From assembly GCA_963704595.1 (NCBI GenBank), contig OY969922.1:124001-188000 (forward strand): DNA of 64,000 nt, written 5' to 3'. The DNA is from Acuticoccus sp963704595. Its GTDB lineage: Bacteria > Pseudomonadota > Alphaproteobacteria > Rhizobiales > Amorphaceae. The position numbers were made by a program, and so were the translations under genes. Below, piece by piece: positions 8,363 through 17,180 of this stretch (positions are counted from its first letter, which is position 1; the number at the start of each line of letters is the position of its first letter). The notes below the pieces were generated by a model that was given only the letters and a program-made list of their open reading frames with translations, was not told where the DNA came from and did not search any database.

Positions 8363-9447
8363 ACCGCGAGCGTCGGCTCGATCAGCGTGAGCCGCGCCGC
8401 CGCCTTCATGTCGCCCGCGATCCGTCCCGCCTCCGCGCCGCTGCCGAAGAAGAGGTCGCCGCGCGCCGGGCCGACGATCGCCGTCCCCGTGTCCTCCGCG
8501 ATGGTGATCCCGCGCCAGAGCCCATGATGCGGCACCTCGGTCTCGACGAAGACCGGCGTGCCGAGCGGGATCTCGCCGCGATCCACCGCAAGGCTGCGCC
8601 AGGGCACCAGTGGCAGCCCGGCCGCCGCGATCGGCCCCAGCGCCTCGTACACCGAGGGCCGCTCGCGGAAGAAGACGAACGAGCGGTTGGCCGACAGGAC
8701 CGGCTCCACCAGCGCGGGGTCGGCCGCCAGCGCCGCGCGGATCGTCGCCATCGTGGCGCCGCCCTCCGGCAGCACGCCGCGGTCGATCAGCACCCGCCCG
8801 ATCGCCGTATAGGGCTGGCCCGACTTGCCGTGGTAGCCGATGCGGATGGTGGTGCCGTCGGTCAGCGCCAGCCGCGCCGAGCCCTGCACCTGCGCGAAGA
8901 AGGCATCCACCGGGTCCGCCACGAACGCGAGCTCCAGCCCGCGCCCGGCGAGCGCCCCCGCCATGATGGCAGGCCGGTCGTGGTGAGGCGCCAGCGTCCC
9001 GTCCGGCATCCTTCGCGCAAACGTGCCGTCGCCTGGGAGGTCCGCGCGTGGCGCGGTGCGGACGAGATCGTCGGGCCGGCGGTAGAGCGGGAATCGGAAG
9101 GGACCTGTCGCCGTGCGCGAGGCTTCGATCACCGGCTCGTAGTAGCCCGTGAGAAACCCCGGCGCCGCCATCCGCCGTGCCGTGAAATGGGTCTCGACCA
9201 GCGCGAGCGGATCGGCACCGGGCTCCAGCAGCGCGCCTGCGTGGGCGAGCCAAGGCGCCTCATGCGGGCGTGCGCGGATCTCTGGCGCCAGATGCCGGCG
9301 AAGGCCCGCAAGAAGCGCGGCGGCCTCCTCGGCGGTCCAGCCGGGCAGCGCTTCCCAGGGCACGGTTTCGGCGCGCGCCCCCGCAGGGGCGCGCGCCGGG
9401 CCGGGCGAGCCGGCCGCTTCGGCGTTAAGAGGGGTGGGGGCGGACAT
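8359..9447 (-). CDS. mltA: Membrane-bound lytic murein transglycosylase A
   Basis: The protein has 362 aa. The MltA domain includes FLTGYYEPVIEASR, YRRPDDLVR and YHGKSGQPYTAIGR. The C-terminal 3D domain carries the catalytic-Asp region TIAEDTGTAIVGPARGDLFFG. The enzyme cleaves peptidoglycan glycan strands, leaving 1,6-anhydromuramic ends. No lipobox or clear signal peptide is visible with the start at 9447; the Ala/Pro-rich first 30 residues suggest either the true start lies elsewhere or export is atypical. It is coupled to smr downstream and preceded by the Tim44-like gene, an order common in alphaproteobacteria. Confidence 0.93.
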   Translation of the reverse strand: MSAPTPLNAEAAGSPGPARAPAGARAETVPWEALPGWTAEEAAALLAGLRRHLAPEIRARPHEAPWLAHAGALLEPGADPLALVETHFTARRMAAPGFLTGYYEPVIEASRTATGPFRFPLYRRPDDLVRTAPRADLPGDGTFARRMPDGTLAPHHDRPAIMAGALAGRGLELAFVADPVDAFFAQVQGSARLALTDGTTIRIGYHGKSGQPYTAIGRVLIDRGVLPEGGATMATIRAALAADPALVEPVLSANRSFVFFRERPSVYEALGPIAAAGLPLVPWRSLAVDRGEIPLGTPVFVETEVPHHGLWRGITIAEDTGTAIVGPARGDLFFGSGAEAGRIAGDMKAAARLTLIEPTLAV

Positions 9448-9471
9448 GGGGGGCGGCGCGAACGCCGGCCC

Positions 9472-10182
9472 TCAGGCCGATTCGGTGGCGACCAGCGCCC
9501 AGTTGGGATCTTTCGCCTTGGTGTCGCGCTCGAAGGTCCACACGTCCACCACGTCGACCACCTTGTTGGGGTCGCCGCTGATGAGTTCGCCCGCCTTGTC
9601 GTAGTTGGCGGTGATCATCTGGCTGTCGATCCGCGTCGTCACCCGGGCCATCGAGCCCTTCAGCGAGGCGTCGGTGATCTCGATCTTTTCGATCCCGATC
9701 AGCGTGGTCGACATCGTCTGCACGGCAGCCTCGCGGGCGGCGATCGCCGCGTCGAAGCCCTCGTAGACCTCAGGCGACAGCAGCGGGCGCAGCGTGTCCC
9801 GCTCGCCGTTGGCGAAGGCGGTGACGACCATCTCGTAGGCCATCGACGCGCCTTCCTTGAAGGACTTGGGGTCGAACGACGGGTCGGCGGCGACGATCGC
9901 GGCGAGACTGTCGTAGAGCGGCGTCCCCTTCTTCGCGGTGCCCTTGAACCGGGCGTCGAGGTCGATGGAATCGTTGGCGGTCTCACGCGAGGACGGCTGG
10001 CGCGGCAGCGTCACCACGTTGTCGGCGGCGCGATCCTTCGCCTCGGCGGGCTTGGCCGCGTAGGGGTCGTAGGGCTGGCGCTCGTTGCCGGTGCGCCGGC
10101 CGAGGACGCTCCGCAACCGCAGGAAGATCGCGACAGCGATCGCCAGGATGATGAGGTTCTCGATGCCGAAAAAATCACTCAT
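9472..10182 (-). CDS. Tim44/TimA-like domain protein
   Basis: The protein has 236 aa. One N-terminal membrane anchor (ENLIILAIAVAIFLRLRSVLG, residues 8-28) precedes a charged linker and a C-terminal Tim44 (NTF2-like) domain from about 85, with FKEGASMAYEMVVTAFANGE, LSPEVYEGFDAAIA and VVDVWTFERDTKAKDPNW. The alphaproteobacterial homologue of mitochondrial Tim44 is thought to be a membrane-associated protein linked to export or assembly; its partners are not firmly known. Its position beside mltA and divergent from fxsA-secB supports an envelope or export role. Confidence 0.92.
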   Translation of the reverse strand: MSDFFGIENLIILAIAVAIFLRLRSVLGRRTGNERQPYDPYAAKPAEAKDRAADNVVTLPRQPSSRETANDSIDLDARFKGTAKKGTPLYDSLAAIVAADPSFDPKSFKEGASMAYEMVVTAFANGERDTLRPLLSPEVYEGFDAAIAAREAAVQTMSTTLIGIEKIEITDASLKGSMARVTTRIDSQMITANYDKAGELISGDPNKVVDVVDVWTFERDTKAKDPNWALVATESA

Positions 10183-10404
10183 TCGCGTAAAACCTGTCCG
10201 CTCGTGTTGGAGCGACCGCGCTGGATCACCGGGGAGACTGCGTTACCCGCCTGAGGTAAGACAAAAAGCGCGGCGGAACAGGGGTGCTGTCCGCCACGCG
10301 ACAAAGGGAACCTAGCCAAAGCACAGCCCGCGGTCCATCGCCCGGACGGTGAAAAACTTTTCGGCGCTCCCATATCCTCGGGGAGACTGGCAAAGAGGAC
10401 CGCT

Positions 10405-10905
10405 GTGATCCGACTATTCCTGATTGCGTTTCTGATCGCCGTGCCGATCGCCGAGATAGCAGTGTTCCTGCTGGTCGGCGACCTGATCGGGGCGCTGCCG
10501 ACCATCGCGCTCATCATCCTGACGGCGGTTCTGGGCGCCACGCTGCTGAAGCGGCAGGGCCTTTCGGCAATCGCGCGGCTGAAGGCCGACCTCGACCAGG
10601 GGAAGGTGCCCGCAGGCGCGATCGGACAGGCCGTGACCGTGGCGATCGCCGGGATTCTTCTCCTCACGCCGGGCTTCATCACCGACACGATCGGCCTTCT
10701 CCTGTTCATCCCGTCGGTCCGGCGGGGCATCTGGAAGCAGGTTTCCGGCGCGGTGAAGATGGAGCGCGGCACGGCGCCGCAGCGGGGCGGACCGCGCCAG
10801 CGCACACACGGGCGGACCATCGAGCTCGGTCACGACGACTATCGGCCGAAGGGCGGCGACGGCGACAGCCCCTGGCGCGGCCCGGGGGCCGACAAGCCGC
10901 GCTGA
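10405..10905 (+). CDS. fxsA: FxsA family membrane protein
   Basis: The protein has 166 aa. Three or four membrane segments occupy the first 110 residues with the FxsA pattern IAEIAVFLLVGDLIG, ILTAVLGATLLKRQG and LLLTPGFITDTIGLLLFIPSVR. A basic, disordered tail of about 50 residues follows. FxsA in E. coli relieves phage T7 exclusion when overproduced; its normal function is unknown. The GTG start follows GAGGA at about 10396. It lies 110 bp before secB in the same direction. Confidence 0.93.
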   Translation: MIRLFLIAFLIAVPIAEIAVFLLVGDLIGALPTIALIILTAVLGATLLKRQGLSAIARLKADLDQGKVPAGAIGQAVTVAIAGILLLTPGFITDTIGLLLFIPSVRRGIWKQVSGAVKMERGTAPQRGGPRQRTHGRTIELGHDDYRPKGGDGDSPWRGPGADKPR

Positions 10906-11015
10906 GGCCGGCGGATGCGGCGTAAGGCCCCGGCAGCGCTTGTCGCTTAACCGGACGCGTGCTAGCCCACCGGTCAATTCCAGACCGAAAACCACCAATA
11001 CCGAATGGAGCCAAG

Positions 11016-11510
11016 ATGAGCGACAGCACGACGACGGATACTGCCGCCCCGCAGGAAGGCCAGCAGCCGAGCGTGCGCGTCCTGGCGCAGTACGTGAAGG
11101 ACCTCTCCTTCGAGAACCCGCGTGCGCCGATGTCCCTGCAGAAGGGCGACCAGCAGCCGCCGATCAACATCGGCGTCAATGTCGGTGCCAAGGGCCTGAC
11201 GCCGACCGACTTCGAGGTCACCATCACGCTGGAGGCCAAGGCCGGCCCCGAGGACGCGATCAACTTCGAGGTGGAGCTTGCCTACGCCGGCATCATCCGC
11301 GTCAGCGACATGAAGCCCGAGCACGTGCAGCCCTTCCTGCTGATCGAGGGCCCGCGCCTGCTCTTCCCGTTCGCCCGCCAGATCCTGGCCGACGCGGTGC
11401 GCAACGGCGGCTTCCCGCCGCTGATGATCGACCCGATCGACTTCGTGGCGCTCTACCGCCGCAACATGGAAGAGGCGCAGAAGCGCCAGCAGACCGCGAC
11501 CACCAACTAG
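11016..11510 (+). CDS. secB: Protein-export chaperone SecB
   Basis: The protein has 164 aa. SecB signatures are VLAQYVKDLSFENPRAP, INIGVNVGAKGL, FEVELAYAGIIRV, LLIEGPRLLFPFARQILAD and GGFPPLMIDPIDFVALY. The tetrameric chaperone holds preproteins unfolded and hands them to SecA. The ATG at 11016 has GGAG at 11007-11010; a longer upstream reading is unnecessary. The stop TAG shares the palindrome CTAG (11507-11510) with the stop of the convergent epimerase gene, leaving no room for a terminator. Confidence 0.97.
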   Translation: MSDSTTTDTAAPQEGQQPSVRVLAQYVKDLSFENPRAPMSLQKGDQQPPINIGVNVGAKGLTPTDFEVTITLEAKAGPEDAINFEVELAYAGIIRVSDMKPEHVQPFLLIEGPRLLFPFARQILADAVRNGGFPPLMIDPIDFVALYRRNMEEAQKRQQTATTN

Positions 11511-12503
11511 GTCGCCTTGCGGTCGCCGTACGCCTCATCGAGCGCGTCGGCGACCGTGCGCTGCGGCGCCCAGCCGAACGCAGCCTCCGCCGCATCGGTC
11601 ACGTACCGCGCCTTGCGCCCGAACAGCGCCAACTCCCCCGGCCGCGGCGATGCCGCCACCGCGCCGAGCCCCGGCACCCCGAACTTGCCCAGCCCCTTCG
11701 CGATGCGTGACACCGGCGCCCGCCGCCGCACCGCGTCCGCATCGAGCCGTGGCGCCGCCACGCCGGCCCGCGCCGCCAGCGCCGCGAAATAGGCGTTCCA
11801 CGTCATCTCCGGCGGGCCGGCGACGTTAAGCGCCATGAACCCCGGCGCCGCTTCCAGCGCGGCCGTTGCCGCAAGCTCCGCCACATCGTCGACATGCACC
11901 ATCGGTGCGAGGCCCTCGCCGGCGGCACCCATCGGGCCGATGCCGCCCGCGGCCATCCGCGCGGCCAGCCCTTCGAACCACAGCGCGCTGCCCGGCCCGA
12001 GCACGCACCCGATCCTGAGCGCGACCGCCGCCGTCCCCTTGGCCGCCGCCCATGCGGCGAGCTTCTCCTCCACGGCGCGCTTGGCCGCCCCGTAGGGCCG
12101 CACCGGCTCGACCGGCGGGTCGCTCTCCGCGATGTCGCCATCACGGTCGCCATAGATGTCGATGGTCGAGAGCATCACCATGCGGCGCACGCCATTGGCG
12201 TCAGCGGCCGCGATCAGCCGCGCCGCCTCGTCCGCCATGGCGGACGGATCGCCGCCGTACGCGCCGTGGACGATGGCAACCGCACCCGCCGCGGCCGCCT
12301 CGAGCGACGCGGCATCGCCCATCCGGCACGGCACCTCGGCGACGCCGGGCAGCGCGGCGATGTCGGCCGCAAGCGCCGTGCGGTTGACGCCGGCGCGCAC
12401 CGCGGCCCCGCGCGCAGGCAAGCGCCGCCACCACGCGGCGGCCGAGGAAGCCGGCCGCGCCCGTCACCAGCACGGCGGGGGTGTTCTCGTCGGGAACTGT
12501 CAT
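11507..12503 (-). pseudogene. NAD-dependent epimerase/dehydratase (SDR family), frameshifted
   Basis: The reading starts at ATG 12503 with MTVPDENTPAVLVTGAAGFLGRR, the Rossmann GxxGxxG motif of extended SDRs. Near 12417 one apparent extra base (CC for C) breaks the frame. It resumes as AARGAAVRAGVNRTALAADI and runs intact to the end, with the active-site motif YGAAK (YxxxK, in VRPYGAAKRAVEEK) and MVHVDDVAELAATA. The family modifies nucleotide sugars or related substrates; no specific one is indicated. Because everything downstream is intact, a sequence error is more likely than real inactivation. It is convergent with secB. Confidence 0.8.
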
Positions 12504-12567
12504 CGGCGGCGCCTCGATCCGGGAACGGCCCCACTCTAGGCGCGGCCCTCGCCGGCGCAACCGACGG

Positions 12568-13140
12568 CTACATGATGCCGAGCTTGCGTTCGCCCTGGTC
12601 GAGGATCACCGGAATGATGAGATCCTCTTCGTCGGACAGGTGGCGCAGGATGCCCGTCTGCATCCCTTCAAGCCGCTTGTGCAGACGGTCGGCGGCCGGG
12701 CGCACGTCGCCCTTCTTGGCGAGCGCGCGCTGGAAGGCGTTGGCCTCGTCCGCCAGACCGTGGATCTCCTGGTCCAGCGTCACATGGTCGAGGTCGAGAA
12801 TGTCGAAGCCGCGCACCAGCCGCTTCTCCGCGCGGCGGAACACCGGAAAATAATGCTCGTCCTCGATGTGGTGGTGGCCGTGCAGCTCGTTGAGGAAGGT
12901 CGACGCGCGGGGCGCGAACCAGCGCCAGAACTCCTGCGGGTCGCGCTTGCCCTCCTGGAACTTCGCCGCGCCCTTCCTGAGGTCGCCGCCCAGCGAGCGG
13001 AACATGTCGTGCCGCTGGAGCCAGAAGCTCGCCATCCCACCCAGATTCTGGTGCCGCGCCCATTCGGTCCGCGGGTACTGCTTCAGGAGCACCTCGAGGT
13101 CCGGCGGCAGCCGCTTGCGCTCGTTCAGCGCATCACTCAT
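12568..13140 (-). CDS. Hemerythrin HHE cation-binding domain protein
   Basis: The protein has 190 aa and is all helical. Candidate di-iron ligands lie in ELHGHHHIEDEHYFPVF, LDLDHVTLDQEIHGL and ILRHLSDEEDLIIPVIL, matching the repeated H/E pattern of the HHE superfamily. Such proteins bind iron and sense or buffer oxygen, NO or metal; the role here is unknown. The ATG overlaps the trpS stop by four bases, so it is probably translated from the trpS transcript. Confidence 0.9.
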   Translation of the reverse strand: MSDALNERKRLPPDLEVLLKQYPRTEWARHQNLGGMASFWLQRHDMFRSLGGDLRKGAAKFQEGKRDPQEFWRWFAPRASTFLNELHGHHHIEDEHYFPVFRRAEKRLVRGFDILDLDHVTLDQEIHGLADEANAFQRALAKKGDVRPAADRLHKRLEGMQTGILRHLSDEEDLIIPVILDQGERKLGIM

Positions 13141-14168
13141 CCGACGAACCCCACCACCTTGCGCACGTCCGCCATCACCGGCGCCGCAATTTCCGCCGCC
13201 CGCGCCGCGCCGTCCTTCAGGACGCCGTCGAGGTGACCGGGGTCGGCGACCAGCCGCCGCATCTCGTCGTTCAGCGGCGCAAGCTGCGTCACCGCAAGCT
13301 CAGCCAGCGCCGGCTTGAAGACCGAGAACTGCGCCCCGCCATACTCCGACAGCACCGCGTCGCGCGTCGTCCCCGAAAGCGCCGCGTAGATGCCGACGAG
13401 GTTGTCCGCCTCGGGCCGGCCCTCCAGCCCCTTCGCCTCGGACGGCAGCGGCTCGGGGTCTGTCTTGGCCTTGCGCACCTTCTGGGCGATTGCGTCGGCA
13501 TCGTCGGTGAGGTTGATGCGCGAGTTGTCCGACGGGTCGGACTTCGACATCTTCTTCGACCCGTCGCGCAGGCTCATCACGCGCGTCGCCGGCCCCTGGA
13601 TGATCGGCTCCGTCATCGGGAACAGCCCGTCCGCATGGCCGAGCTCTTCGAGCCGCGCGGCATAGTCGTGGTTGAACTTCTGCGCGATGTCGCGCGTCAG
13701 CTCGAGATGCTGCTTCTGGTCCTCGCCGACCGGAACGTGGGTCGCCTGGTAGGCCAGGATGTCGGCCGCCATCAGCGTCGGGTAGGCGAAGAGGCCGACG
13801 GAGGCGTTCTCCCGGTCCTTGCCGGCCTTCTCCTTGAACTGGGTCATCCGCCCCAGCCACCCCATCCGCGCCACGCAGTTGAAGATCCACGCGAGCTCGG
13901 CGTGCGCCGATACCTGGCTCTGGTTGAAGACGATGCTCTTCGCCGGGTCGATGCCCGCCGCGAGGTAGGCGGCGGTGACGTGGCGGGTCGCCTCGATCAG
14001 CGCGGCCGGCTCCTGCCACACGGTGATGGCGTGCAGGTCGACCACGCAATAGATGCAGGGATAGTCGTCCTGCATGGCGACGAACCGGCGGATCGCGCCG
14101 AGATAGTTGCCGAGGTGAAGGCTGCCGGTGGGCTGGACGCCGGAAAACACGCGCGGGGTGAAGGTCAC
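13137..14168 (-). CDS. trpS: Tryptophanyl-tRNA synthetase
   Basis: The protein has about 343 aa, a class I aminoacyl-tRNA synthetase. The HIGH-like motif is in FSGVQPTGSLHLGNYLGA and the KMSKS loop is in GSKKMSKSDPSDNSRI. The middle region VGLFAYPTLMAADILAY with PVGEDQKQHLELTRDIA is typical of bacterial TrpRS. It charges tRNA-Trp. The GTG at 14168 (VTFTPRVFSG) gives the usual N-terminus; a longer reading from 14234 adds 22 atypical residues. The ribosome site is weak, so the start is moderately sure. Confidence 0.96.
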   Translation of the reverse strand: MTFTPRVFSGVQPTGSLHLGNYLGAIRRFVAMQDDYPCIYCVVDLHAITVWQEPAALIEATRHVTAAYLAAGIDPAKSIVFNQSQVSAHAELAWIFNCVARMGWLGRMTQFKEKAGKDRENASVGLFAYPTLMAADILAYQATHVPVGEDQKQHLELTRDIAQKFNHDYAARLEELGHADGLFPMTEPIIQGPATRVMSLRDGSKKMSKSDPSDNSRINLTDDADAIAQKVRKAKTDPEPLPSEAKGLEGRPEADNLVGIYAALSGTTRDAVLSEYGGAQFSVFKPALAELAVTQLAPLNDEMRRLVADPGHLDGVLKDGAARAAEIAAPVMADVRKVVGFVG

Positions 14169-14392
14169 GGGAACAACGCTCGCGGATCTTGAGGAATTGC
14201 CGCCCTTATGGGTCCGAACCCCGCCCGAACGCAATCATTGATCGCGCCGCACCTCCCAGGACGCCGCCTCACGCCACTCAGCGGGCAGAATGATCGCCCA
14301 CCGCGCCGCTCGCCCCCCTGCCGTTCCTCTGGAGAGTCGGGCTCTGTCATGTTCCCCCCGGTCGTTCCTCCGGAGCCGTCATGCGAACGCAC

Positions 14393-14483
14393 TCGCCCGA
14401 GGGGCTCACCGGGTCACCCGGAGGGCCGGAACGCAGTGGAGGAACCGCCGCAGGCGGTTTGACGCGGTGAGCCCCTCGGGCGA
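14393..14483. repeat. Cruciform-forming palindromic element
   Basis: In the 340-bp gap between trpS and the UPF0178 gene, TCGCCCGAGGGGCTCAC (14393-14409) is the exact reverse complement of 14467-14483. Inside this 17-bp stem lie two smaller hairpins: CCGGG/CCCGG (14409-14421) and AACCGCC/GGCGGTT (14443-14459). The whole folds as a three-way junction. The rest of the gap (14169-14392) shows no gene. It resembles a REP/BIME-type element; function unknown. Confidence 0.6.
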
Positions 14484-14508
14484 CCCTGGCCGCACTGATG
14501 GACCGGGC

Positions 14509-14958
14509 TCACCCCCGCTGCGCCGCCTGCACCATCCGGTCGAGCGCCTGCAGGAAGCGCGACCTGTCCGCCTTCGAGAACGGCTTGCCCTTGCCCTGCC
14601 GGAAGGGGTCGGCGGCGCGCAAATCTGCCATCAGGTCGCGCATCGCCATCTGCTGGCCGATGTTGGCGGTGGTGAACGGATCGCCGTTGTGCCGCAGCGC
14701 CGCCGCGCCGTGCTCGAGGCAGCGCGCCGCGAGCGGAATGTCGCCTGTGATGCAGATGTCGCCCGGCCCGCAGCGCTCGGCGATCCACATGTCGGCCGCG
14801 TCCGGCCCGTCGGGCACCACCACGGTTTCCACCAGCGGCTCCGGGCGCGGGCGGATGCCGCCGTTGGAGACGATCACCACCGGCACGCCATAGCGCTCGG
14901 CGACCTTGATGGTCTCGTCCTTCACGGGGCAGGCGTCGGCGTCGATATAGATGGTCAT
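14509..14958 (-). CDS. UPF0178 (YaiI/YqxD, DUF188) family protein
   Basis: The protein has 149 aa and a PIN-like fold. The family hallmarks are IYIDADACPVKDE at the N-terminus, VVIVSNGG, VVVPDGPDAADMWIAE, the acidic ICITGDIPLAARCLE and the GKGKPFSKADRSRFLQALD tail. The conserved acidic residues suggest a nuclease-like metal site, but no activity is established. The ATG is at 14958. It is divergent from ilvA. Confidence 0.93.
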   Translation of the reverse strand: MTIYIDADACPVKDETIKVAERYGVPVVIVSNGGIRPRPEPLVETVVVPDGPDAADMWIAERCGPGDICITGDIPLAARCLEHGAAALRHNGDPFTTANIGQQMAMRDLMADLRAADPFRQGKGKPFSKADRSRFLQALDRMVQAAQRG

Positions 14959-15057
14959 GCCGCCACCATAGCGCGCGGCAGCCGCCGCAGACCAGCGGTG
15001 CGCGCTCGCCGCATCTCGGCCCTTGGAAAGCGGCGGCCGTGCGACTAACAACGCGCC

Positions 15058-16335
15058 ATGAGCACCAGCACCGCGCCCGCACAGACCGACACCTTCCTCG
15101 ACCGCTGCAAGGAGGCCGCAGCCGCGCTGAGCGCGCTGATGGAGCCCACCCCGCTGCAGCGCAACGCGTTCCTGTCCGAACGCTACGGCGCCGACATCAT
15201 CCTCAAGCGCGAGGATCTCACCCCGGTGCGGTCCTACAAGCTGCGCGGGGCGGCGAACTTCTTCCGCAAGGCGCTGGCCGCTGACCCGACGCTGTCGGAC
15301 TTCGTGTGTGCCTCGGCAGGCAACCACGCGCAGGGCTTCGCCTTCGTCGCCAACCACTACGGCGTGAAGGGCACGGTGTTCATGCCGATCACCACGCCCA
15401 AGCAGAAGATCTACAAGACGCAGACCTTCGGTGGCCCCAACATCACCGTGCGCCTGATCGGCGACACGTTCGACCAGTCCTATGCCGCCGCGAAGAAGTT
15501 CGCGACCGAGCAGGGCGCCACCTTCGTGCCGCCGTTCGACCATCCGGACATCATCGAGGGGCAGGCGAGCGTCGGCCTCGAAATTCTCGCCGCCATGGCA
15601 GAGAAGCCGGACGTGCTGATCCTCCCCGTCGGCGGCGGCGGGCTCGCGGCGGGCGTGGTGCAGGTGTTCGAGGCGCTGTCGCCGGAGACGGAGATCGTGT
15701 TCGTCGAGCCGGCAGGGGCGCCGTCGTTCCAGAAGAGCCTCGTCAGCGGCGAGCTGGTGACGCTCGCCGGCGTCGACACCTTCGTCGACGGTGCGGCGGT
15801 GGGCCGGATGGGCGACCACACCTTCGCGGCGCTCAAGGGCCGGCACCCCGCGCAGGTGGTGCTGGTGCCGGAAGACCGCGTCTGCGAGACGATCCTCGAG
15901 ATGCTGAACATCGAGGGCATCGTCCTGGAGCCCGCCGGCGCGATGGAGATCGACGCCCTGCGCGCCCTGCCGCCCGAGCGGCTGCGCGGGCGCAAGGTGG
16001 TGTGCGTCACCTCCGGCGGCAACTTCGACTTCGAGCGCCTGCCGGAAGTGAAGGAGCGCGCGCTCCGCTCCGCAGGCCTGAAGAAATACTACATCCTCAG
16101 GATGCCCCAGCGCCCCGGCGCGCTGCGCGACTTCCTCGACATGCTGGGCCCGGACGACGACATCACCCGCTTCGAGTACCTTAAGAAGTCCGCCCGCAAC
16201 TTCGGCTCGATCCTGATCGGCATCGAGTCCACCGCGCAGGGCAACTTCGGCGCGCTCCACGCACGGCTCGACAGCGCCGGCTTCATCTACCGCGACATCA
16301 CCGAGGACGAGGTGGTCGCCGGCGTCCTCGTCTAG
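15058..16335 (+). CDS. ilvA: Threonine ammonia-lyase (threonine dehydratase, biosynthetic)
   Basis: The protein has 425 aa, a PLP fold-type II enzyme making 2-oxobutyrate from threonine for isoleucine synthesis. The PLP lysine is K61 in RSYKLRGA. SAGNHAQGFAF binds substrate and VGGGGLAAG binds the PLP phosphate. The C-terminal regulatory region from about residue 340 (KKYYILRMPQRPGALRDFL) is a single ACT-like domain, shorter than the double-ACT E. coli IlvA, as in Corynebacterium and many alphaproteobacteria. The stop overlaps the cobA stop from the other strand (CTAG at 16332-16335). Confidence 0.95.
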   Translation: MSTSTAPAQTDTFLDRCKEAAAALSALMEPTPLQRNAFLSERYGADIILKREDLTPVRSYKLRGAANFFRKALAADPTLSDFVCASAGNHAQGFAFVANHYGVKGTVFMPITTPKQKIYKTQTFGGPNITVRLIGDTFDQSYAAAKKFATEQGATFVPPFDHPDIIEGQASVGLEILAAMAEKPDVLILPVGGGGLAAGVVQVFEALSPETEIVFVEPAGAPSFQKSLVSGELVTLAGVDTFVDGAAVGRMGDHTFAALKGRHPAQVVLVPEDRVCETILEMLNIEGIVLEPAGAMEIDALRALPPERLRGRKVVCVTSGGNFDFERLPEVKERALRSAGLKKYYILRMPQRPGALRDFLDMLGPDDDITRFEYLKKSARNFGSILIGIESTAQGNFGALHARLDSAGFIYRDITEDEVVAGVLV

Positions 16336-17180
16336 ACCCGGTCCGCCGCCGCCAGGGTGCGCTCACGCGCGGCCGGCGCGCTCTCCTGCATCGCCGCGCC
16401 GAGCGCCACGTTCTCGCCGATGAACACCAGCGCGGGCGCCTCGAAGCCTTCCTCTGCCGCTTCCGCCGCGACGCGGTCCAGCGAGGACACCAGCACCCGC
16501 TCGTCGGGCAGGGTGGCCGACATGACCACCGCCGCAGGCGTGCGCGCGGCGAGGCCGCCGGCCATCAGCGCGGCTGCGATCCGGCCGAGGTTGGCGAGCC
16601 CCATGTAGACGACGATAGGCTGGCCGAGCCGCGCGAGCGCTGCCCAGTCCACTGCGTCGGGCGGGGTCGGCTTGTCGTCGGCCGTGGCGCAGTTGCCCGT
16701 CACCAGCACCACGGCGCGGTTGACGCCCCGCGCAGTCGCCGGCAGCAGCGCGCTCGCCGATGCGCCGAGCGCCGACGTTACCCCCGGCAGCACCCTCAGC
16801 GGCACGCCGGCCTCGCGCAGCGCCAGGACCTCCTCCGCGCCGCGGCCGAACACGAACGGGTCGCCGCCCTTCAGCCGCAGCACCCGCCGCCCCTCCTTCG
16901 CGAGCTTCACCAGAAGCGCGTTGATCTCGGGCTGCCTGGGCGAGGGATGCCAGCCGCGCTTGCCCATGAAGAAGCACTCGGCGGGAACGCCGGCCAGCAT
17001 GTCGGCGTCGATCAGCGCGTCGTGGACGATGGCGTCGGCCTTGGCGATGGCGGCGAGCACGCCGAGCGTCATCGTCTCGAGCCCGCCCGGCCCCGCGCCG
17101 GCGATCCAGACGTGCCCCGGCCGGAACGCCGCCGTCGAGGGCGCCACCCGCGCCAGAAGCCGTGCCGCGAAGTCGGTCAA
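16332..17180 (-). CDS. cobA: Uroporphyrinogen-III C-methyltransferase
   Basis: The protein has 282 aa. It makes precorrin-2 from uroporphyrinogen III by two SAM-dependent methylations. The SUMT landmarks are HVWIAGAGPGGLETMTLGVL, DAIVHDALID, the RLKGGDPFVFGRGAEE motif, LPGVTSALG and the APALVFIGENVAL end. No siroheme-synthase N-domain is fused. The likely start is TTG at 17180, overlapping the cobM stop by four bases (TTGA); no ATG is available nearby. It ends the cobalamin operon and is convergent with ilvA. Confidence 0.92.
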   Translation of the reverse strand: MTDFAARLLARVAPSTAAFRPGHVWIAGAGPGGLETMTLGVLAAIAKADAIVHDALIDADMLAGVPAECFFMGKRGWHPSPRQPEINALLVKLAKEGRRVLRLKGGDPFVFGRGAEEVLALREAGVPLRVLPGVTSALGASASALLPATARGVNRAVVLVTGNCATADDKPTPPDAVDWAALARLGQPIVVYMGLANLGRIAAALMAGGLAARTPAAVVMSATLPDERVLVSSLDRVAAEAAEEGFEAPALVFIGENVALGAAMQESAPAARERTLAAADRV

